Shown here one piece after another: positions 32,168 through 41,247 of a stretch of 64,000 nucleotides of DNA. The position numbers and the translations under genes were made by a program. Each line of letters starts with the position of its first letter. Position 1 is the first letter of the stretch. Source of the stretch: JAAXIE01 sp965204245 (GTDB taxonomy: Bacteria; Chloroflexota; Dehalococcoidia; Lucifugimonadales; JAAXIE01); the NCBI GenBank assembly GCA_965204245.1, contig CBDBED010000003.1, forward strand, positions 1 through 64,000, written 5' to 3'. Under the pieces are notes generated by a model. The model saw nothing but the letters and a program-made list of their open reading frames with translations. It searched no databases and was not told the DNA's origin.

Positions 32168-32959
32168 CTACAGGCCGAGAAGGCGCTCCAAGCCTATCAC
32201 AAGGCCCTTTTGCTTCACAACCTCGCGAATAGCCAACAGAACGCCCGGCATGTAGCAATCGCGTCCCAGGGTGTCGTGCCTAAGGGAGAAGGTCTGCCCG
32301 GTGGTGCCGAAAACCACCTCGTGATGGGCGCTGCGTCCAGCCATTCGTATGCTGTGGATACCTACTCCGTCCACCTCGCCGCCACGGGTCCCAGCGAGAG
32401 GCTCTTTTTCGCTCCGGTTGCGCAGGAAGTCGCCTGCTTCAGCTACACCTTGGGCCAAGGCTAGGGCGGTGCCTGACGGGCTGTCGATTTTGGCTTCGTG
32501 GTGCATCTCAATGATGTCCACGTATTGGAAGTAAGGGGCCGCCCTCTTTGCCAACTGCATCATTATGACCGCGCCGATGGCGAAATTGGGGACGATTAGT
32601 ATGCCGACGGCGTGTTCTTCTGCCGCCCTGCTTAGTTTGTGGAAATCAGCTTCCACCAAGCCGCTGCTGCCGATGACCGTACAGATGCCCGCCTCGGCGG
32701 CCGTTAAAGCTGCCGGTAGAGCGGCGGCGGCGTTGGTGAAGTCGGCTACGACTTGGGGCTTGGCGGATGCCAAGGCATCGGAGAGGGAAGTGAACAGGGG
32801 GATAGAGTCCGCGCCATCAGGCGCAGATAGTGTGTCGCCACGGTCTTGGCGACAGATGGCGGCGACAGTGCGGATATTGGGTGCCCCTGAAATAGCTGTC
32901 AGCACCTCGCGCCCCATCTTGCCCGTCGCGCCGTGCACCACTACGTCAAGGGTCGACAT
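32168..32959 (-). CDS. dapB: 4-hydroxy-tetrahydrodipicolinate reductase
   Basis: A 263-residue NAD(P)H-dependent reductase acting directly after DapA. HGATGKMGREVLTAI is the nucleotide site, VVADFTNAAAA the second block, IGSSGL the substrate loop and IIEMHHEAKIDSPSGTAL the catalytic HH..K and SGT motif. The RAGEV-type region appears as GTRGGEVDGVGIHSIRMAG. Complete length. It starts 50 bp after pnp with GAGGTG as ribosome-binding site and is followed within 10 bp by asd. Confidence 0.95.
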   Translation of the reverse strand: MSTLDVVVHGATGKMGREVLTAISGAPNIRTVAAICRQDRGDTLSAPDGADSIPLFTSLSDALASAKPQVVADFTNAAAALPAALTAAEAGICTVIGSSGLVEADFHKLSRAAEEHAVGILIVPNFAIGAVIMMQLAKRAAPYFQYVDIIEMHHEAKIDSPSGTALALAQGVAEAGDFLRNRSEKEPLAGTRGGEVDGVGIHSIRMAGRSAHHEVVFGTTGQTFSLRHDTLGRDCYMPGVLLAIREVVKQKGLVIGLERLLGL

Positions 32960-33009
32960 GGGTCACCTCACGCCAGCATCGGAATAGAGCGCGGCGGTGC
33001 GCCTAACCC

Positions 33010-35265
33010 TTACCTGGAGAATCGGGGCGGACCGGGTGGACGACTGCCTGGCCGGGGAGGACGGTTACCACCATCCGACCTAGGGCCGTTGGAACGTGGT
33101 GCACCGGGTCCGGAACGCGGGAAGGGCGGGCGGGGACCTGACGGTGGCCTCTGCCCGGGGCGTGGCCCACTGGCACGGGGAGGCTGTCCATCGGGGCCTT
33201 CTGCACCTTCGAATAGAGCACGCCGGGACAGGTTGATCCGCCCCATCGCGTCGATCTCCAGCACCATCACGGTGAGTTCCTGGCCCATCTTGAGTTCGTC
33301 TTCCAAATCGCTTCCAGCCTCGCTGGAGCGTAAGAGGCCGTCCTTGCCGGGTAGAAGTTCTACGAAGGCTCCCAAGCTGGTTACGCGGACAACCTTGCCG
33401 GTAAAGATGTCGCCCACTGCCAACTCTCGGGTCAATCCGTCGATGCGGGCGCGTGCTGCGTCGATCTTGGACTGGTCACTGCTACCGATAGTCACTGAGC
33501 CCTTGTCGTCGACGTCGATAGATGCCCCGGTCTCCTCCTGAATGGCGCGGATGTTGCGTCCGCCCGGACCGATGAGGGCACCGATCTTGTCGATAGGTAT
33601 AGTAGTTCTCACCATCTTGGGAGCGTATTCGCTGACGTGGTCCCGTGGCTCGGTTATGGCCTCAGCCAGCTTCCCCAAGATGAATAGACGGGCGTCGCGA
33701 GCTTGTTCAAGGGCTTGGGTCAGCACCTCGTGCGGTATCCCCTTGATCTTGATGTCCATCTGAAGGGCGTTGATGCCTTCGGTGGTGCCGGCGACCTTGA
33801 AGTCCATGTCGCCCAGCGCATCCTCCATACCCTCGATGTCAGTAAGCACGGAGAATTGACCGTTGTCGCCGCTTATCAGTCCCATGGCTACGCCTGCGAC
33901 GGGTCTCTTGATGGGAACTCCGGCATCCATCAGGGCCAAGGTGCTGCCACATACGCTGGCCATTGAGGTGCTGCCGTTGGAACTCAGAACCTCGGAGACA
34001 AGACGTATGGCGTATGGGAAATCATCCAATGAGGGGATCATTGGCTCTATGGCTCGCTCCGCGAGCGCACCATGGCCAATTTCGCGGCGCCCGGGGGACC
34101 CAACGCGTTTCACCTCGCCCGTGGAATAACCGGGGAAGTTGTAATGGTGCATGAATCGCTTGGTGTCATCGGGACTCAGTGTGTCGAGAGTTTGTTCCAT
34201 GGCAGGCGATGCGAGGGTGGCGATGCTAAGCACCTGAGTGAGGCCACGGGTGAAAAGTCCAGTGCCATGGGTACGATTGAGAACGCCAACCTCAGTGCTT
34301 ATAGGCCGGATATCCTTGAGCCCGCGACCATCGGGACGCTTGCCCTGCTGGAGGATGCGTGTACGGACGGCCTCCTTGAGAAGACCCTGGAAGGTTGCCG
34401 CCACATCGTCCCTGTTGTCCTCTCCGGCCAAGGAATCTACGACCTCGTACTCGAGAGAAGCCAGTGCCTCTTCTCTTTCGGTCTTGTCGGCAGAGGAGTC
34501 GAGCAGTGCAGTCAATCTCCCGTTGAGGACACGCTGCACCTCGACTTCAAGGCCGTTGTGGTAAGCAGGTGCGGGAGCTTCCTCTTTGGGGGTCCCGGCA
34601 ACGGCCATCAATTCTTCGATCATGTCGACGACTATGGCGTTCGTCTCTTGGGCGCGGCGCATGGCTTCCAGCACTACTTCTTCCGAAGCCTCGTTGGCTC
34701 CGGCTTCTACCATCATCACGGCATCGCGAGTCCCAGCAACGACCACGTCGAGGATGCTGCCCTTCATTTGGGTGTAGGTAGGGTTGACGATGTACTCGCC
34801 GTTGGAATAGCTCACACGAGTTCCGCCCACGGGCCCATCGAAGGGCACGCCCGAGAGGGACAGAACCGCCGACCCTGCAATGATGGCAAGAACTTCCAGG
34901 GGATTCTCTTGGTCCACCGACAGTGCGGTGATGACAATTTGTATCTCTTTTTTCAACCCCTTGGGAAACAGGGGTCGCAGGGGGCGGTCAGTAAGCCGGC
35001 CAGTGAGGATTCCGTCTTGGCCGGGGCGTCCTTCTCTGCGGAAAAAGCTGCCGGGTATCCTCCCGATGGCGTACAGACGCTCTTCATAGTCAACCGTAAA
35101 GGGAAGGAAATCGATGTCTCTGGTAAGGGGGGCGGAGCAGGCTGTGGCTAGGAGGACGGAATCGCCGTAGCTAACGGTGACCGCACTATCGGCTTGGAAA
35201 GCGAACCGCCCGGTCTCGATGGTAAGGGTGTTTTCGCCAATATGGCGTTGAACGGCATGGGGCAT
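33010..35265 (-). CDS. pnp: Polyribonucleotide nucleotidyltransferase (PNPase)
   Basis: A 751-residue phosphorolytic 3'-5' exoribonuclease and degradosome component. It has two RNase PH-like domains (N-terminal GRFAFQADSAVTVSYGDSVL; second QVLSIATLASPAMEQTLD, with GSNGSTSMASVCGSTLALMD), then KH (IDKIGALIGPGGRNIRAIQEETG) and S1 (VGDIFTGKVVRVTSLGAFVELLPGKDG). It ends in a low-complexity Arg/Gly/Pro tail (SGPRPGQRPPSGPRPPFPRS) that could bind RNA or partners. It lies downstream of rpsO as in many bacteria, separated by a hairpin. Complete. Confidence 0.96.
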   Translation of the reverse strand: MPHAVQRHIGENTLTIETGRFAFQADSAVTVSYGDSVLLATACSAPLTRDIDFLPFTVDYEERLYAIGRIPGSFFRREGRPGQDGILTGRLTDRPLRPLFPKGLKKEIQIVITALSVDQENPLEVLAIIAGSAVLSLSGVPFDGPVGGTRVSYSNGEYIVNPTYTQMKGSILDVVVAGTRDAVMMVEAGANEASEEVVLEAMRRAQETNAIVVDMIEELMAVAGTPKEEAPAPAYHNGLEVEVQRVLNGRLTALLDSSADKTEREEALASLEYEVVDSLAGEDNRDDVAATFQGLLKEAVRTRILQQGKRPDGRGLKDIRPISTEVGVLNRTHGTGLFTRGLTQVLSIATLASPAMEQTLDTLSPDDTKRFMHHYNFPGYSTGEVKRVGSPGRREIGHGALAERAIEPMIPSLDDFPYAIRLVSEVLSSNGSTSMASVCGSTLALMDAGVPIKRPVAGVAMGLISGDNGQFSVLTDIEGMEDALGDMDFKVAGTTEGINALQMDIKIKGIPHEVLTQALEQARDARLFILGKLAEAITEPRDHVSEYAPKMVRTTIPIDKIGALIGPGGRNIRAIQEETGASIDVDDKGSVTIGSSDQSKIDAARARIDGLTRELAVGDIFTGKVVRVTSLGAFVELLPGKDGLLRSSEAGSDLEDELKMGQELTVMVLEIDAMGRINLSRRALFEGAEGPDGQPPRASGPRPGQRPPSGPRPPFPRSGPGAPRSNGPRSDGGNRPPRPGSRPPGPPRFSR

Positions 35266-35311
35266 GGCTGGTTTGCGACCTCTCTACAATATGGATTGCG
35301 CCTAGAAGCAA

Positions 35312-35338
35312 GATAGCCCCGAAGGAATCGGGGCTATC
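35312..35338 (-). terminator. rpsO-pnp intergenic hairpin
   Basis: Perfect 11-bp stem GATAGCCCCGA / TCGGGGCTATC with a 5-nt loop that overlaps the rpsO stop codon; no U-run follows. As in other rpsO-pnp operons it may be a partial terminator or an RNA-processing site. Confidence 0.65.
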
Positions 35339-35600
35339 GGCGCAAGCCCAGCCGGCTGATGAGGGAGCGGTATCGCGCTACGTCTTCACGGGTAAGGTAG
35401 TTCAGCAGCCTGCGGCGCTGGCCTACCAGCTTGAGTAGACCGAGCCGACCGCGGACGTCTTTGCGGTGGGTACGCAGGTGTTGGGTGATCTCTTTGATCC
35501 TCTCGGTGAGGATCGCTACCTGCACCTCGGCTGACCCTGTGTCCGTTGGATGGGTACGAAACTCTGTAATGAGTTCGGACTTGCGGGCCTCGCTTATCAT
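35334..35600 (-). CDS. rpsO: 30S ribosomal protein S15
   Basis: An 88-residue ribosomal protein binding 16S rRNA helices 20-22. The start MISEARKSELITEFRTHPTDTGSAEVQ and the core ILTERIKEITQHLRTHRKDV, GRLGLLKLVGQRRRLLNYL, YRSLISRLGLRR match S15 along its whole length. It is the first gene of the operon, with its own consensus-like promoter. S15 often represses its own mRNA; no specific leader pseudoknot was worked out here. Confidence 0.97.
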   Translation of the reverse strand: MISEARKSELITEFRTHPTDTGSAEVQVAILTERIKEITQHLRTHRKDVRGRLGLLKLVGQRRRLLNYLTREDVARYRSLISRLGLRR

Positions 35601-35636
35601 TCCTGTGCTGGACCTTCTCTTTCTTCTACGGCTGGG

Positions 35637-35665
35637 ATTATAGCACGCTTGGCCAATCCCTGCAA
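35637..35665 (-). promoter_or_regulatory. rpsO-pnp operon promoter
   Basis: On the minus strand TTGCAG (35665-35660), 17 bp, TATAAT (35642-35637) with an extended TGC before the -10. This is the best sigma-70 match in the window, 37 bp before the rpsO start. Confidence 0.75.
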
Positions 35666-35730
35666 TGTGAAAACCGGTAGTTGTGGGATAGTCTCATGCA
35701 GGAAGGCCAATGAATCGCTGGCCCCTTTAT

Positions 35731-36270
35731 CTATCTGGCGGATTTCTGCCCCTCTGTTTGTGCCCCCACGAAATCCCGCTCCATATCCAGCAGCTTGGCC
35801 TTGACCTCCAAGCCTCCCATGCCGTAGCCGTGGAGCCCTCCGTGGCTGCCGATAACGCGGTGGCAGGGGATGACGAGGGCTAGGCGGTTGCGGGCCATGG
35901 CTTGGCCTGCGGCTCGGAAGGCGCGGGGACGTCCTGCCTCCTGCGCGAGCCAGCTATAGGTGCGTGTTTCCCCTGGGGGTATGCTGCGGGTGGCTTCCCA
36001 AGCTGCTTTGAAGAAGGGCGGGGCTTCCTCCAAGTCCAGGTCCAATCTATCCATAGCAGTGGGGTCGCCCTCGAAATAGCGTTGGATAGCCCAGCACTGA
36101 TCTAACAATCCGGTGGGGTCGTGTGTGGCCCGACCGCCTTCGGGGCCCAACATCTCCAATGCTTCTTGGGGCGATTGCCTCATGGTAACCGCCCTCAGCC
36201 CTGCGTCGGATGCAAGGATGGCCACCCACCCCATTGCAGTGGCGAAGACGTTATACCTTAAGCTGGCCAT
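35731..36270 (-). CDS. ogt: Methylated-DNA--protein-cysteine methyltransferase
   Basis: A 179-residue DNA repair suicide enzyme that removes alkyl groups from O6 of guanine. The acceptor motif LALVIPCHRVIGSHGGLHGY holds the catalytic Cys. The helix-turn-helix region precedes it (GETRTYSWLAQEAGRPRAFRAAGQAMARN, with the Arg finger). An N-terminal domain of about 85 residues is present as in Ogt/Ada-C. The start is ATG at 36270 with GGAGG six bases upstream, not the longer frame. It lies between the transglutaminase-like operon and rpsO on the same strand, with its own spacing. Confidence 0.92.
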   Translation of the reverse strand: MASLRYNVFATAMGWVAILASDAGLRAVTMRQSPQEALEMLGPEGGRATHDPTGLLDQCWAIQRYFEGDPTAMDRLDLDLEEAPPFFKAAWEATRSIPPGETRTYSWLAQEAGRPRAFRAAGQAMARNRLALVIPCHRVIGSHGGLHGYGMGGLEVKAKLLDMERDFVGAQTEGQKSAR

Positions 36271-36302
36271 GTATACCTCCAATGGGTGGCTGTCACTGTG
36301 CC

Positions 36303-38768
36303 TTATCCTCTCCGGAAAATTCGGAGAATCAATTGTCCTCGAAGCTGGACCCATGCCGCGGCCAGGGCACCCTTTTGTGCGTCCGTTAACTGCTTGCGCC
36401 CGTATAAGGTCCGTACGTAGGAGTTCACCAGCACATCCAGATGGCTTGCTTTATTGGGAAAGGCGTATTGAAGCTGGTCCCGATACTGGAAGGGCGTCTG
36501 TCCGGCGACTGGCGGAAGACCTCCCAGCCTTGCCAGCAGAGTTAGACGACCAAAGGCTACTGTTGGATCGGTGGAAGGCCTCATGAACCTGTACCATACT
36601 AGTTGCCATAAAACCCATGCCGCCACAGGGATGATCAGAAAATAGAGTAACCAATAGTACTGGGTCGACTCTTCTTCCTGTAAAAGAGGCCCACCCACTC
36701 CGAAAGCACCCTCAAGCAACAGGTCCTCTTCGAGAAAATCCTCGAACACGTCGGGTCGAAGCGCGGCTAGGTTCAGTTCCTCTCCCGCTTCCTCCGGCAC
36801 TGCGAGCTGGGCCTTGACCTCGCCAGGTGTGGGTTCGAAGGTGATCCAGCCATATTCAGGGAAGAAAGCCTCAGTCCAAGCATGGCTGTCGTCGTCCTTG
36901 ATGACGTAGGTGGTCTCGCTGTCCGTGCCATCGCCGTAGTTGTAGCCAGTCGCCAATCTTGCTGGTATACCTGCAGCCCGAAGCAGCACGGTCATGGCTG
37001 AACCGAAGTACTCGCTATAGCCTTGCTGAGTCTCGAAGAGGAAGTGGTCGACGCTGTCGGCTTCGAAGGGGGGTGCGTCGATCTCCCTGGTATATTCGAA
37101 GGTCTTGAGATGCCTCTCTATAGCTTTGGCTTTGTCGAAGGAGTTATTCCATGGCGACGTGAGTTCCTGCGACAGGTCGTAAACACGAGGCGGCAGAGTA
37201 TCTGGCAGTTGCAGATAACGCGCTGTTACCCAAACAGGGTACTCCTCGGCTGCCTCTCGTAGTTGGTCATCGGTGGCAAAGGATACTGAGGTAGTGGCGG
37301 CGTAGGCCTCTCCCGGATCCACTTTGTTGTCGCCCGGGTGCAAGTACAAGACCTCCGGGGGGTCTGGAACCGCTATGCGCAGAGTGAACACCTCGGGTGA
37401 ACCCAAAGGGCGTTCGACTGACTGTATGGTCCAGCCTTCAGGCAAGCGCTGCTCCAAAAAGGCCTCGGCGTCGCCGCGCCCCAGTTGCTCTGAAGCGAGG
37501 TACACTGTGTCGGCCACTCTCTCTGAACCCGGGGGCAGCCCCTCCCGCCAGTCCGGCTCACGCAGGTCCAGCACGTATGTCGGCGACTCGTAAGTCTCGA
37601 AGTATGTTGCCCTTGGGGCTGCTACGACCTGCCCGCCGGTGAAGATGTTTTTGTTGGAGAAGACGGCGGTGATCTCCTGCTGCACGGGCAAGCGTTCTTT
37701 GTACTCCACAGGCTCCATCCGGACCTCGGGTCTCCAGCCAGGGTATTGCAGGAGGGTGTCGCCCATGGTCCATCCTTTGGACGTATAGTTACTGTAGCTG
37801 CGTACCTTGAGATAGAGGGGGTACGGAGACTCCACTTTCAGCACTGGGTTCGCGGTGTTTTTGATGGCACCGCGCAGTGGGAGTACGTGGCTGAAATCAC
37901 GATACGGCCGTGGCTTCTTGCCGGGTAGGCCCGCAAACAGCCGGTTGAAGTCCTCGCTGAGACCTCCTGAGGGTGAACTGAACCACTTGTAGACGGGGTT
38001 CAGCGGACGAAAGCTCTGATTGTAGGGAAATACCAAGGCGAGCAGAAGTATGGCAACGGCGAACCACAGGCCATCCGACAGGCTGAACCACGTGACTCCC
38101 CGATCATACTGCAGGCCGCGCCGCTCCCAGTCGTTTTGCCGATGCACGGTGTGGACCCGCACTAGCAGTATGATCGCGGTGAATACGTACAACATCCAGT
38201 CGGCTATGGGGGCTTTCTCGATATTAGTCAGGTTGATAGCCATGGCGACGCCACCCAAAATGACCACCCCCGAAAAGCGGTGGTGGCGGAACAGGGACCA
38301 AGCTGCAAAGAAACCGATGCACCAAGTGGCTACCATGAGTACAAAAGCAAAGGGAATGGAATCAATGCTGATGGAGCCCTCTTCGGCCGCATTGAGCCAG
38401 ATGCCCAAACGGTCGAACAATTCTCCAACCGTGGCGACGTCAGAGTGCGTCGGCGTGTAGGCGACTAGCTGCCAGACGATGAGGCCAAACCCTAGGGCCA
38501 GTCCCACAGGGAGCAGGAGTATGCCGGGAATCCGCACGTTGCTCAGCAATACCCCAGCGACAACGGAGAGTATCAGTGTGACTGCCATATTGGGCGTCTG
38601 TACCCAATCCGTACGCTCCACGTTCCAGACCACTACCAATAGGTGGGCCATCAAGAGCAGGACCGCGAGGTACCCCTCCCTTGGTCGCAGCCAGAGGGCG
38701 AATGCCTGCAACCTACGCAACAGTGGTTCAAGGGGCGCAGTGGGTTGCGGCAGAGTCTGTTCGGTCAT
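36303..38768 (-). CDS. TgpA-like membrane protein with transglutaminase-like domain (catalytic Cys replaced by Ser)
   Basis: An 821-residue membrane protein. Hydrophobic helices fill about residues 30-270 (YLAVLLLMAHLLVVVWNV onward), then a periplasmic or extracellular part with a transglutaminase-like core (QQGYSEYFGSAMTVLLRAAG and IPARLATGYNYGDG; DSHAWTEAFFP; GWITFEPTPG). A last TM near 690 (YYWLLYFLIIPVAAWVLW) and a DUF4129-like cytosolic tail follow. In catalytic members the first block is GYCxYF; here the Cys is Ser585. The His (SHAW) is kept. It overlaps the DUF58 gene by four bases and follows a MoxR ATPase, the usual trio for assembling or maturing extracytoplasmic complexes. Confidence 0.85.
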   Translation of the reverse strand: MTEQTLPQPTAPLEPLLRRLQAFALWLRPREGYLAVLLLMAHLLVVVWNVERTDWVQTPNMAVTLILSVVAGVLLSNVRIPGILLLPVGLALGFGLIVWQLVAYTPTHSDVATVGELFDRLGIWLNAAEEGSISIDSIPFAFVLMVATWCIGFFAAWSLFRHHRFSGVVILGGVAMAINLTNIEKAPIADWMLYVFTAIILLVRVHTVHRQNDWERRGLQYDRGVTWFSLSDGLWFAVAILLLALVFPYNQSFRPLNPVYKWFSSPSGGLSEDFNRLFAGLPGKKPRPYRDFSHVLPLRGAIKNTANPVLKVESPYPLYLKVRSYSNYTSKGWTMGDTLLQYPGWRPEVRMEPVEYKERLPVQQEITAVFSNKNIFTGGQVVAAPRATYFETYESPTYVLDLREPDWREGLPPGSERVADTVYLASEQLGRGDAEAFLEQRLPEGWTIQSVERPLGSPEVFTLRIAVPDPPEVLYLHPGDNKVDPGEAYAATTSVSFATDDQLREAAEEYPVWVTARYLQLPDTLPPRVYDLSQELTSPWNNSFDKAKAIERHLKTFEYTREIDAPPFEADSVDHFLFETQQGYSEYFGSAMTVLLRAAGIPARLATGYNYGDGTDSETTYVIKDDDSHAWTEAFFPEYGWITFEPTPGEVKAQLAVPEEAGEELNLAALRPDVFEDFLEEDLLLEGAFGVGGPLLQEEESTQYYWLLYFLIIPVAAWVLWQLVWYRFMRPSTDPTVAFGRLTLLARLGGLPPVAGQTPFQYRDQLQYAFPNKASHLDVLVNSYVRTLYGRKQLTDAQKGALAAAWVQLRGQLILRIFRRG

Positions 38769-40015
38769 ACCTGTACCTCCAAATCGGCACGCACAGGTAT
38801 TTCGAAGCGCCGCACATTGAGAGGCGCGGCAAGAGCTTGGGCCAGATTTTGCCCGCGCTTGACCCTGTAGGTAGGTATGTCGTGAGCAAAGAGTTGTTCC
38901 ATGACGGCCGTGGTATCGCCGGAGCCACCGAAATCTGCCGGGTCTACTAGAATCGAGACCATGCGTACGCCCCGCTCCCTCACTGCTTCCACTGAAGGGA
39001 GCCAGTTGGTAGTAGCGTTGGGCGTGATCAAGACCAGGGTATCCAGCCGGGTGAGATTGGCTTCGACGTTCAAGATCGCTTGACCCATAGGCATGGTGCC
39101 TTGCGCCTTTACCAAGGCCAGCAATTCCAGTAGCCGCTCGCCTTGGCCGACACTATGGTCGGGCCTCAGGAGATAAGGATGGTCGCCATAGGCTGCCATT
39201 CCTACGGGGATGCCGACCCTTAGCAGTTGTGTGGCGACGGAGGCGGCGACGGAGACTGTGATTTCCTCGGTATTGTCGGAGCCATCGCCAGCTTGGGCTC
39301 GTTGATGCATGTCCAGCAGCAACCATACGCTGGCCGATATTCCTTGGTCGAACTCCTTTACCATGAGGTTGCCGATACGGGCAGTCGAGGGCCAGTGGAC
39401 CCGGTTCACTCCGTCGCCCTGTACGTAGGGGCGAATGGAGGCGGCTTGAGTGGTCGTGTGCTGGCTACGCTCACTGCGTCGTCCGTCACCGGGCAGACCT
39501 GCATAGGGGAGGTTGAGATTAGGCAGGGGTTCGGCACGAGGGTATACGATGATCCGTTGTTGACCGAGAAACTCACGCTTTGCCCGAAACAGTCCAAAGG
39601 GGTCGCCACTGGTGACACGCACTGGCCCGAGAGTGAAAACACCCCGGCGGTTGCATTCCACGATGTGCCTCCAAGAGCGCGTGTCCTGAGCCCCCATGTT
39701 TATGACGCGGCCGGCATGGGGGTCCGGAAGATCGGTAAGTTCTTCCACCTCAAGCCAGGGACGGGGCAACCGACTGCGATTGCGGATGCGCATTCGGCCT
39801 TCCAAGGGGACGCCTACCTGTCCTCGTGTAGCGCGACGCTCCAGCGTTACCTCGAGACGCCACAGGTTGAGCCACGACCACGCCATTCCCACTAAAACGG
39901 CTAGCAGCAAAACGTAAGCCAAGCGCCAGTAGATAGCGAACCCGCTGCCCCATCCTAGGAAGATGGCAATAACAAGACCGATGATTGCCAGTATGCCCGG
40001 CATGGGCCTAGTCAT
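38765..40015 (-). CDS. DUF58-domain membrane protein
   Basis: A 416-residue protein with two N-terminal TM helices (ILAIIGLVIAIFLGWG; LAYVLLLAVLVGMAWSWL), a beta-rich middle (GVFTLGPVRVTSGDPFGLFR) and a C-terminal vWA-like DUF58 region, signature IRPYVQGDGVNRVHWPSTAR followed by VKEFDQGISASVWLLLD. DUF58 proteins pair with MoxR AAA+ ATPases and TgpA-like proteins; their exact role is not established. ATGA-type overlap with the downstream transglutaminase-like gene; 47 bp after the MoxR gene. Confidence 0.88.
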   Translation of the reverse strand: MTRPMPGILAIIGLVIAIFLGWGSGFAIYWRLAYVLLLAVLVGMAWSWLNLWRLEVTLERRATRGQVGVPLEGRMRIRNRSRLPRPWLEVEELTDLPDPHAGRVINMGAQDTRSWRHIVECNRRGVFTLGPVRVTSGDPFGLFRAKREFLGQQRIIVYPRAEPLPNLNLPYAGLPGDGRRSERSQHTTTQAASIRPYVQGDGVNRVHWPSTARIGNLMVKEFDQGISASVWLLLDMHQRAQAGDGSDNTEEITVSVAASVATQLLRVGIPVGMAAYGDHPYLLRPDHSVGQGERLLELLALVKAQGTMPMGQAILNVEANLTRLDTLVLITPNATTNWLPSVEAVRERGVRMVSILVDPADFGGSGDTTAVMEQLFAHDIPTYRVKRGQNLAQALAAPLNVRRFEIPVRADLEVQV

Positions 40016-40062
40016 TGGTGGCGGCTCCTATGAGGCCGGAGGCAGGCATCTATCCCCAGCTA

Positions 40063-41046
40063 TCAGGACGAACGGGGGGTGGTAGGGCGTGAGCGTACTC
40101 CCGGCACAGGCACGTTACCCATGATCTCGGTCACTATGCTCTTACCGTCGACCCCTCGTATACGGGCTTGTACCGAGACGATGATGCGGTGGGCGATGAC
40201 CTCTTCTGCCAGTTCCTGGATGTCGTCGGGGATGACGTAGTCCCGACCGCGGACTAGGGCCAGGGCGCGAGATGCCCTGAACAGCCCTAGGGTGGCTCTT
40301 GGCGATGCGCCGAGGCCAACGTCGGACATAGTGCGAGTCTGCTCGGTTATGTGCACGATATAGCCACGGAGCAACGGGTCCACGTAAACGCCTTTGGCTT
40401 CTTCCTGCAGACCGGCGATTTCGCCCGGCGCGGCCACAGGCCCCAAACTCTCTATCGGGTGGGCCCGTTCCTGCTGGTCAATGATGGTAAGCTCTTCGTC
40501 CCGGCCGGGGTAGCCCAAGCTGAGGCGCAGAAGGAACCGGTCCAACTGGGCTTCGGGCAAGGGGAAGGTACCCTCATACTCAATGGGGTTCTGGGTTGCC
40601 ATCACGAAAAAAGGAGTCTCCAATGGCCGGCTTACTCCATCGCTGGTGACCTGCCGCTCCTCCATCGCTTCCAGCAGGGCCGACTGCGTTTTGGGGGTGG
40701 CTCTATTGATTTCGTCGGCCAGCACAACCTGGGACATGACCGGACCGGGGCGGAACTGGAAGTCCTCTGTCTTCTGGTTGTAGATGGAGATGCCGGTGAT
40801 GTCAGTGGGGAGCAGGTCGGGGGTGAACTGGATGCGCTTGAAGGAGCAGCCGGTGGTCACCGCGAGGCTCTTGGCTAGGGTGGTCTTGCCCACACCGGGC
40901 AGGTCCTCTACTAGGACGTGACCTTGCGCCAAGAGGGCTGCCAAGGCGTGCTCAATCACCGTCCTCTTGCCCAGGATCACCTTTTCGACGTTATCTACCA
41001 AACGTCTCAGGGTCTCTTGGGCTTGATCAACAGTATCGGTGGCCAA
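40063..41046 (-). CDS. MoxR-family AAA+ ATPase
   Basis: About 327 residues. Walker A LPGVGKTTLAKSLA, Walker B VVLADEINRATPKTQSALLEAMEERQV, sensor-1 ATQNPIEYEGTFPLPEAQLDRFLLR, and a C-terminal lid domain (GASPRATLGLFRASRALALV, YVIPDDIQELAEEVIAHRI). MoxR ATPases act as chaperones that insert cofactors or remodel vWA-domain partners, here probably the DUF58 protein downstream. Homology starts at LATDTVDQAQETLRRL, so a TTG at 41046 with AAGGA upstream is preferred. Upstream ATGs at 41136 and 41160 would add an unconserved head. Confidence 0.88.
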   Translation of the reverse strand: MATDTVDQAQETLRRLVDNVEKVILGKRTVIEHALAALLAQGHVLVEDLPGVGKTTLAKSLAVTTGCSFKRIQFTPDLLPTDITGISIYNQKTEDFQFRPGPVMSQVVLADEINRATPKTQSALLEAMEERQVTSDGVSRPLETPFFVMATQNPIEYEGTFPLPEAQLDRFLLRLSLGYPGRDEELTIIDQQERAHPIESLGPVAAPGEIAGLQEEAKGVYVDPLLRGYIVHITEQTRTMSDVGLGASPRATLGLFRASRALALVRGRDYVIPDDIQELAEEVIAHRIIVSVQARIRGVDGKSIVTEIMGNVPVPGVRSRPTTPRSS

Positions 41047-41169
41047 GTGGCACGTCCTTAGTGACGGTGTGGGCCTGACTTGTGAGCATCCAAGTCTAAC
41101 ACAGCACTGCTGCCAATTCACCTGCGTACGCTTCATCCTCCTTTGGCAGTACTCTAACAATGCATGTCA

Positions 41170-41211
41170 TTGACGCTTAACTATATGGAAACTTACAATA
41201 GCACTATCAAG
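41170..41211 (+). promoter_or_regulatory. dnaJ-hspR-clp promoter with HAIR-like site
   Basis: TTGACG (41170-41175), 18 bp, TACAAT (41194-41199). An imperfect inverted repeat CTTACAATAGCACTATCAAG (41192-41211) covers the -10. Its outer arms CTT..AAG and 20-bp length parallel the site upstream of hsp20. Autoregulation by HspR is a known arrangement and is inferred here. Confidence 0.45.
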
Positions 41212-41247
41212 TTTATAGCTAATTAAAGGGAGGCACATCCCTGAGTC

